Program-made: the position numbers and the translations under genes | Assembly (NCBI RefSeq): GCF_000165425.1 | Contig: NW_001799001.1 | Location: 1 to 64,000 of the forward strand | Reading direction: 5' to 3' | Source: Paramecium tetraurelia | Taxonomy: Eukaryota > Ciliophora > Oligohymenophorea > Peniculida > Parameciidae | DNA length: 64,000 nt | The notes under the pieces: model-generated | The model's database searches: none | Told to the model about the DNA's origin: nothing | What the model saw: only the letters and a program-made list of their open reading frames with translations | Part shown: piece after piece, positions 57,679-64,000 of the stretch | How the letters are laid out: every line of letters begins with the position of its first letter | How positions within the stretch are numbered: position 1 is the stretch's first letter

Positions 57679-58446
57679 TCATGGTTAATTCTCAACAATG
57701 TTTAATGAATCATCCATATGAATGAAATGACTATCTTAGATCATCTTTTAACCTTCTATAAACTTATTTTGAAACTAGATTAACAATTATTTTTATTCAT
57801 CTTCATTTATGGGCTCAAAAATTGTATCTCTCAAACTGAATGCTTGTGCTTCTGCTAACAATTAATTTCTAAATTCCTCCACATCAAAATCATTTTTCAC
57901 GAACATAATTGATTTATTGCTATTCAGATAAATTGAAAAAGCTTATTTCAAATTTTATTTGTCTTATTCCTCATTGTCGCTTAACTAAAAGTCAGTTATT
58001 ACTATAGTGATCTTCTCTTTGAATTTTTTAAAATACTTATAAAGTTCCAATAGTTTTTTCCTCATTAGATCTGTTCTTTCAAAGTTGACTAAAAAGAAAA
58101 AATGTGCAATATGGTTTTTCTGCATGTATTGCTAAAATATTGTAATGTTGATTTCCCTTTATTCAATGTTTTCAAAATCTAATGCAGGTGTATACACTAA
58201 ATCAATATCCTTCCTTATTAAACATTCTTAAATCCCTTATTCTAGCTAATTTGAGTTTTTCAAAGTATTAACAATTTTTTTAAATAACTTTGTTTTTCCA
58301 ACTCCTGGTGGACCAACGAGAATATATTTGAGTGTTTAGAAACTTTGATTGTTGTTTAACTTTTTGACTTTCTCCTAATAAATTTAATAAAGTGCATAAA
58401 TAGAAACACCAATAGCTAAAACATCTAATAGGTTTTAAGCCTTCAT
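57679..58446 (-). CDS. P-loop NTPase with N-terminal membrane helix (AIG1/AAA-like)
   Basis: Intronless, 255 residues. After MKAQ a hydrophobic helix (LLDVLAIGVSIYALYQIY) may anchor it. Walker A is LVGPPGVGKTKLF; the fold continues with alternating strands and helices (IAHFFFLVNFERTDLMRKKL, KITIVITDFQLSD). The GPPGVGKT form is AAA-like, while the spacing to the VNFERTDLM strand recalls AIG1/septin-like GTPases, and no Walker-B DExx or NKxD is clear. So a nucleotide-binding membrane protein of uncertain class. Confidence 0.62.
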
Positions 58447-58633
58447 CACGCAGGTTAATTTTTTTAATGAATTTTCGAATGTCCTCTGTTTATAAATTTG
58501 AATAATTCTATTAAAGATAATTTAAGAATAGTATGTATAAAAAGTATTTAATAAATATTGAAACTATTGTTTACGAGACAGGAAATGAAAAGAATGATTG
58601 CATAAATATGAATAACAATAATTCAGTGAAAAA

Positions 58634-60299
58634 TCATTTTTTAGGTTTTCTGAGTTTAGCATCTTATCTTTATTGCATTTCTAGATCGTCCTTCTCCTTT
58701 TATGCTTCCTATACTTTGTTGCGTTTAAGTTATCTTAAGTCTATTATAATGTTAACAGAGTACCAGGCCTGAATGATGCATCGCTTAAGAGAAATGGATT
58801 AGGTTTAAACACTTTGCATTCATATGGACGTATGTAATTGACATCCCAATATCTGACTTCTCCGAATTCAATATATCCCATGTAGGTTCCATAGACCTTG
58901 CAGACCTTCTTCCCCCTTTTTTTGATTTCTCCAGACAGGTAATCAGATGCCTTCCATCTGACACTATCCAATTCAACCTAAGCTGAAATATCATTCTTTT
59001 TATCCAAGAAGGTAATCTTGCCTTTGCATTCGACTTTCATGGGTCCCCAGAAACTTCCACTGTATTCTTCTCCTGCAAAATTGTATTCAATTAATTCTCC
59101 ATCAGCAAATTGCAAAAAGCGTTTCCCCTTGTTTTTCAAGGAGAGGGAGTTGACTCCTGCTTTGGCTTCGTAATTATAATAACCATAAAATTTATAACTA
59201 TTTTTGGGACCAATAGTTAGAAAATAACTAACTGGAGGGTGGTGTGAGATCTATTCTACATAGGCAGTGGTGCCATCTTGATAGAACCCGGAAATGGTTT
59301 CGCCCAAGATGGGATTTAAGGGTTTGAGAAAGGAGCAATTCAAATAGAAATTACCTAAGGTGGCACAAATAATTAGCTTCATCTAATAATAGGGTTGATA
59401 CTTTACTCTTTCGATGGGATCTTTCTCGAGGACTGCTCTGTTAATGTAAAGGGGGAAGAGACAACTAGACATCAAGACCTTTTCAAGGGCTGACTTGGGA
59501 ATCATGGCCTTGATAGGGAATGACACGGTTGTTAAATTTAAATTACCAGACAAAATCTGTTTACCAATTTATTTGATCAATTCTTTGCCTATTGCTCTCA
59601 GAGTTCTTATTAATTTTTTGTTTTTGCACACTTTACCTCCGTCTTTGTGTGCTAAGGTTGATCTGGATTCTTCCTTCGATTAAAGTGGTTTAAAATTAGA
59701 GACAGCCTTCAAAATTAATTCTTCAGTATTGTCTGTGTTATAATCGTGTATTTCCCTGGCCCATTTATAGATGGCTGCATTCTTGGCCTCCTCCTCTGAT
59801 ATTTCTCGCTCTTCGTCTTCTTCATCCTCCTCCTATATTACTTCAGGTTGATCAGGGATTTCTTCAAGTTATGATTTGTCGTTTTGGTTATTTTTTACTT
59901 CAGCTTGAATTTGAGGATAACTGACGATCACACTCAAATCTTCCTAAAAGTCGATTTTAATTTCCTCCTGCTATTACGACTCTTTTTTCATATTTTACTA
60001 TTTTTCAAGAAGACTCATAACAAAAAGAGTAAAGGGAGTTTTGCCAACGACGAATGAGGGACATATGGAGGCTGAGACGTTTTCGTCCTGCACTTAATAT
60101 CCGACTGAATTCTTCTTGGGTCTTTCTTCTATTTCTAACTCTACTTCTTGCTATTGATTGGTTCTACAGGATCTAATGTTTAAGTTTATAACTAATCAGA
60201 TTACCTGTCTACTTACTGATTCTCAGGTGCCAACTGTTCCGATATCTCTACTGGTTTTTTGTTTTCATCTTTCTTTTTAGATGATGAGCAGCAAAACAT
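58634..60299 (-). CDS. Oxysterol-binding protein-related protein (ORP)
   Basis: Predicted 536 residues; introns of 32 and 23 bp. The ligand-binding domain (about 250-500) has the family marks LGETISGFYQDG and the fingerprint YVEQISHHPPVSYF, with KVECKGKITFLDKK and FWGPM-type strands after it. The second intron joins FRPD to the typical basic helical end (DLRQLKRNKVQEAQKEKDD). No PH domain; the N-terminal 230 residues are acidic and unfolded, rich in Glu near 59,800. ORPs move sterols and phosphoinositides between membranes at contact sites. MFCC at the start could be acylated. Confidence 0.9.
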
Positions 60300-60589
60300 T
60301 ATTTTTTATATAATTATATTTTGTTATCATTATTGCTTTAATCTTACAAATTTCAGTTTGATGTGATTTGATTATTTGATTGAGTAAGATATCCGAAATT
60401 AATCAACAAAGATGAATTATCTAATTCTTTTGATCAGTAATATTTTGAATTATTGAGTGCTCTCAAAAATTCAGGTGAACTATAAAATTGTTTCAGAATA
60501 ATTAGAACGCTTAAGAATCATTTTTCTAAATTATTCTAATGTAATCATTCCCAAAATATTAATCTTTAATTCTTGTTTATAAAGTTAAT

Positions 60590-61912
60590 ATGTAAAAAAT
60601 TTAATTTAATTGTACTATTTGTTTGAATCATTTAAGCGATCCCACCTGCCTCTCTTGCGGACACACCTTTTGTGAAAAATGTATCAATCATCATTTGAAA
60701 CTCAATCATTCTTGTCCCCTGTGTAGAAAACCCACATTATCAGAATGGCCTGTCAATGAAATGCTCAAGGAAGTACTGTTGATACTTTTTGAACAAGGAC
60801 CTGAAGGTAAATTGTATCTCCCTATTCGACATTTAGTTCTCCAAACAGAATTTCCACAAATAGTATTATGTTTGGATTGTGGCCTTACTCCTATTAATCC
60901 AGTAGTGTTACCTTGCCAACACCTCTTCTGTCTGTAATGTTATCAAAATGACCTGGTTTAACAGTACTGTCCTGTTTGTCTCCAACAATGCATGATTACC
61001 TAGCCCAACATCAATCTTCTTTTCAATTAATTTTTGCAATGGTACTGCGAAACCGATGAAAAGTTCCTCCTCCAAGATTAACAAGTGCATTCCATGCCCA
61101 TTTTTCTATTCGATAAGCAAATATGCTATAGAAGGAATTTCTCTCTCAGAATCGTCGAAGATAGATATAAATAGTTAATAAAATTGGCCTCACATGGATC
61201 AGGTAAATTTCCTGTGGTTCCCCTTACTGACCAATTGCCCGTTTATGCAGATATGGTCGAAATAGTTAGCATAACAGATCAAATAGAAATTGTTGGCTGC
61301 GATAGATTGCTTATTGACGCAATCTATTGCTACATAAACGATGAGAAAATACCCTTCACTCCCAACACCTTCAAGGCTCTACCCAATCAACTGTGGCTCT
61401 GCAATTACACCCTAGTCAAAGATAATCAAGACAAGTCTTAGGTCTCGAACAAAATCAAACAGTTTATCCAAGTGACTTTTGCAGAATTGACGGAGGAGAT
61501 GAAATCGTTATTTGAAAAACCATATCATTTAATGGGCATTTTTGGAACCAAATTTCATTAAGTAAACCCAAGTCTTATTATGATCCAACTATTAAAGATT
61601 ACCAATCAGTAATTCTAAAAACTATATTATTCTAATGATGAATAATTAAGAAATTAATTTATCTGGAATTTCATTAATCAAATTTAATAAAAAATTATTT
61701 AAATTATTGGTAACCAAACTCAAAATGCCAAATTGAAACAATTAAACATGGATGAAGAAATATAATTGCCTAATTTGTAGTTTCATAACATTTACGAAGA
61801 AGAAGAAGAAGGCTTTTCGCAAGATCTAAATGAATCATTCTCAAATATGACAATTACTCAACAAATCATTCTCAACCTGTTTCATCTTCACAAAGTACCA
61901 TTTTTTTAATGA
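60590..61912 (+). CDS. LONRF-like protein: two RING fingers and a LON domain
   Basis: Intronless, 440 residues. A first RING-HC finger opens the protein (CTICLNHL, LSCGHTFCEKC, CPLCRKP); a second lies at about 100-150 (CLDCGLTPINP, LPCQHLFCLQC, CPVCLQQC). Next is the LON substrate-binding domain: MPIFLFDKQICYRRNFSLRI, ASHGSGKFPVV, VGCDRLLIDAI. LONRF proteins combine the same modules and act as ubiquitin ligases in protein quality control. A Glu-rich, helical tail ends it. Two fingers before LON is also the order in animal LONRF2/3, though the TPR repeats of those are absent here. Confidence 0.85.
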
Positions 61913-62742
61913 TTGTTATTTCTTATGTTGTATATCATATACTCGAAATTTTATTTATATCCTACAATAAAATAACAATAAGAGTTATAATATTCAAAAC
62001 TATCCTCCTCCCTTCAATAAGAATTCTATGATCAGTTAGAGAATTAACAATACAATTAATTAATTGTATATATCATTAATGCATTTAATACTAATTTTAC
62101 TTAATATCCTTATATATTTTTTAGCAAAGTATAAAATTAAGCTTAAGGCATAATAGTTTAATAAATCTATAAATCAAGAGATTCAGTTTGTAGACTCTTA
62201 CTAATTTTGGCCTTTTTCAAGTTTTCATATGAAAAACTAAATATAAATTAATCTTCTAATTTAAATTATATTAACTTATAAAATTATCATTAATTTTCTT
62301 TCCTAAATTTGTAAAACCCTATATTTTTCTCTTATTCAAACTATTACAGATGTTTTTGATGCTCAAGTTCTATTTAAATAAATAATATATAAAATGTATT
62401 ATATAATATGACTAGCACAATCTGCCTTTTCAATATCTTTCTTTATTATTCAATATTTTACTACTATTTTCTGCTTCTCATTTTATAGTATTATTATATC
62501 AATGAAGATCTCTTATACTAATTCTCTTTTATTCTAATACTATAATTTCTCTTTATGATATAATTAATTTTTGGAGATAATTAAAAATAAAATATTCTTA
62601 TAGATAATAATAATGTAATGTAGTAATTCATCATTGTTTAGAATTATTTTTCAAATAAATTTATATTCATAAAAATAGCAAATATAAAATATATTAGCAT
62701 TTTAATTACAAATTTTTTTATATAATTAAAAAAAAGAAATCA
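61913..62742. other. Long AT-rich spacer, nothing seen
   Basis: About 830 bp with no coding-like frame on either strand. It holds the downstream side of the LONRF-like gene and the promoter of the dyskerin gene. Short inverted AT repeats occur (for example near 62,040-62,070) but are expected at this base composition. Confidence 0.6.
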
Positions 62743-64000
62743 ATGGCTACAACCAAGGTAAAAAAATCAAAAAAAGTTGAAGAGGTTGAATAGGTTTAAG
62801 ATGAGGATGTGATAAAGTCCACTCATTAGGGACCTAAAATTGATTCCTCAAATTGGCCATTGTTATTGAAGAATTATGAAAAGATGAACATATTGACCTC
62901 ACATTATACACCAATTCCAAGTGGATCAGTAAGGATAGATTATTAATATAATAGACTCCATTAAAGAGACCATTAATAGAACATTTGAAATACGGTGTGA
63001 TAAATCTTGACAAGCCATCAAATCCATCATCACACGAAGTTGTATCATGGATCAAGAGAATATTAAAAGTTGATAAGACCGGCCATTCAGGGACACTTGA
63101 TCCAAAGGTTACAGGAGCATTGATCGTGTGTCTGAATAGAGCAACAAGACTAGTGAAGGCATAGTAATCAGCTGGTAAGGAGTACGTCGGAATAATAAGG
63201 TAAAGATGATGAATAATATTATAGATTACATGATGCAATATCATCAGCAGCTAAGTTGGAGAAGGCTATTTAGGATTTGACAGGAGCTGTATTTTAGAAG
63301 CCACCTGCGATTTCAGCAGTGAAAAGAGAATTAAGAGTTAGAACAATTTATGAGAGTAAATTGTTTGAGTATGACCCTGAAAAGAGATTGGGAATCTTTT
63401 GGATGAGTTGTGAAGCAGGAACATACGTGAGAACTCTATGTGTTCATTTGGGTTTGTTATTGGGAGTAGGAGGTCACATGGAAGAGTTGAGAAGAGTAAG
63501 ATCAGGAATATTGGATGAGAACAAGTACATGGTCTCAATGCATGACGTATTGGATGCCTAATATCGATATGAAAAATTTAAGGATGAATCCTATTTAAGA
63601 CATGTGATCATCCCATTGGAGGTTCTCTTGACCAATTACAAGAGAAGATAGGTCGTTAAGGATTCCACTGTTAATGCTATTTGTTATGGAGCAAAACTAA
63701 TGGTTCCAGGAGTTCTTAGATTTGATGATAAGATCGATATTGGTGATGAAATTGTGTTGATCACAACCAAAGGAGAAGCCATTGCTGTAGCTATTGCGTA
63801 ATTTATTCAGTTTTATATGTTAGTTAAATGACAACAGGTGAGATTGCATCATGTGATCATGGAGTCGTTTGCAAATCCAAGAGAGTCATTATGGACAGAG
63901 AGACCTATCCAAGAAAGTATATTATTGTCTTATCCTTTTTAGATGGGGTACTGGACCAAGAGCTCTTAGAAAGAAGGCTTTGATTAAAGAGGGGTTACTT
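62743..64000 (+). CDS. CBF5: Dyskerin/CBF5, H/ACA pseudouridine synthase (partial)
   Basis: ATG 62743; introns of 26, 25, 26 and 25 bp; runs off the window end. It matches dyskerin throughout: [37 protein letters not shown] with the catalytic Asp, GKEYVG, the PUA-side part ([24 protein letters not shown]) and the PUA domain with [19 protein letters not shown] short basic N-terminus ([10 protein letters not shown]) may be a nucleolar signal. CBF5 is the catalytic subunit of H/ACA particles that modify rRNA and snRNA. The last two introns lie in the PUA region; the last must be removed to read PRKWGTGP. Confidence 0.95.

Noticed and set aside
1-64000. CRISPR arrays, insertion sequences, prokaryotic operons, riboswitches
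   Set aside because: No repeat-spacer pattern, no transposase-like frame and no terminal inverted repeats were seen; the genome is eukaryotic.

Overview
This is the end of a ciliate macronuclear chromosome, almost certainly Paramecium. It starts with about 45 bp of C3A3/C4A2 telomere repeat, is very AT-rich, and its genes read through only if TAA and TAG mean glutamine and TGA is the only stop. Genes are small and closely packed (often 10-40 bp apart) and carry many introns of 18-34 bp that start GTA and end TAG or less often AAG. A standard-code ORF scan therefore breaks every gene, so I translated by hand with the ciliate code. For most multi-exon models the spliced length divides by three and restores a known domain. 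No splice site has been checked against RNA.

Layout. 1-6,000: telomere, then a decaying subtelomere with kinase, coiled-coil and unidentified gene fragments. 6,200-9,850: a RINGv membrane ligase, a broken calcium-dependent kinase, a DHHC palmitoyltransferase and tubulin cofactor A. 9,990-17,430: a small hypothetical, an ankyrin/IQ protein, an UNC-93-like transporter, two EF-hand reading frames with no stop between them, and an OB-fold protein with an Arg-Asp-Asn repeat tail. 18,080-25,040: a secreted Notum/pectin-acetylesterase, a Vps8-type RING protein, a tail-anchored UBE2J-type E2, an EF-hand-like protein, an OFA-type transporter and a TMEM135-like protein. 25,270-31,250: a KDM6/UTX-like JmjC protein that has lost iron ligands, calcineurin A, ATP synthase OSCP and a mitochondrial helical protein. 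31,250-40,590: a possible membrane gene, two coiled-coil genes, YIPF6, a pseudokinase-MORN fusion and an FHA-RINGv-FHA protein. 40,790-52,660: a CK1-like kinase, a poly-Q protein, ARL8, a TPR-like protein, a degenerate calpain, a membrane RING protein with an in-frame TGA, a coiled-coil protein and ribosomal eL34. 53,900-64,000: a CaMKK-like kinase, a PF10014 dioxygenase-fold protein that has lost both iron histidines, a small basic protein, a P-loop NTPase, an oxysterol-binding protein, a LONRF-like RING/LON protein and dyskerin/CBF5, which runs off the window.

Themes. Gene content is ordinary eukaryotic housekeeping plus ciliate-type expansions (ubiquitin ligases, EF-hand proteins, kinases, coiled coils). 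No operon, CRISPR array, insertion sequence or clear tRNA was seen. The most unusual observations are two separate 2-oxoglutarate-oxygenase folds that have both lost iron ligands, several rare domain fusions, a (TAA)n microsatellite that codes for poly-glutamine, and the decay gradient toward the telomere.
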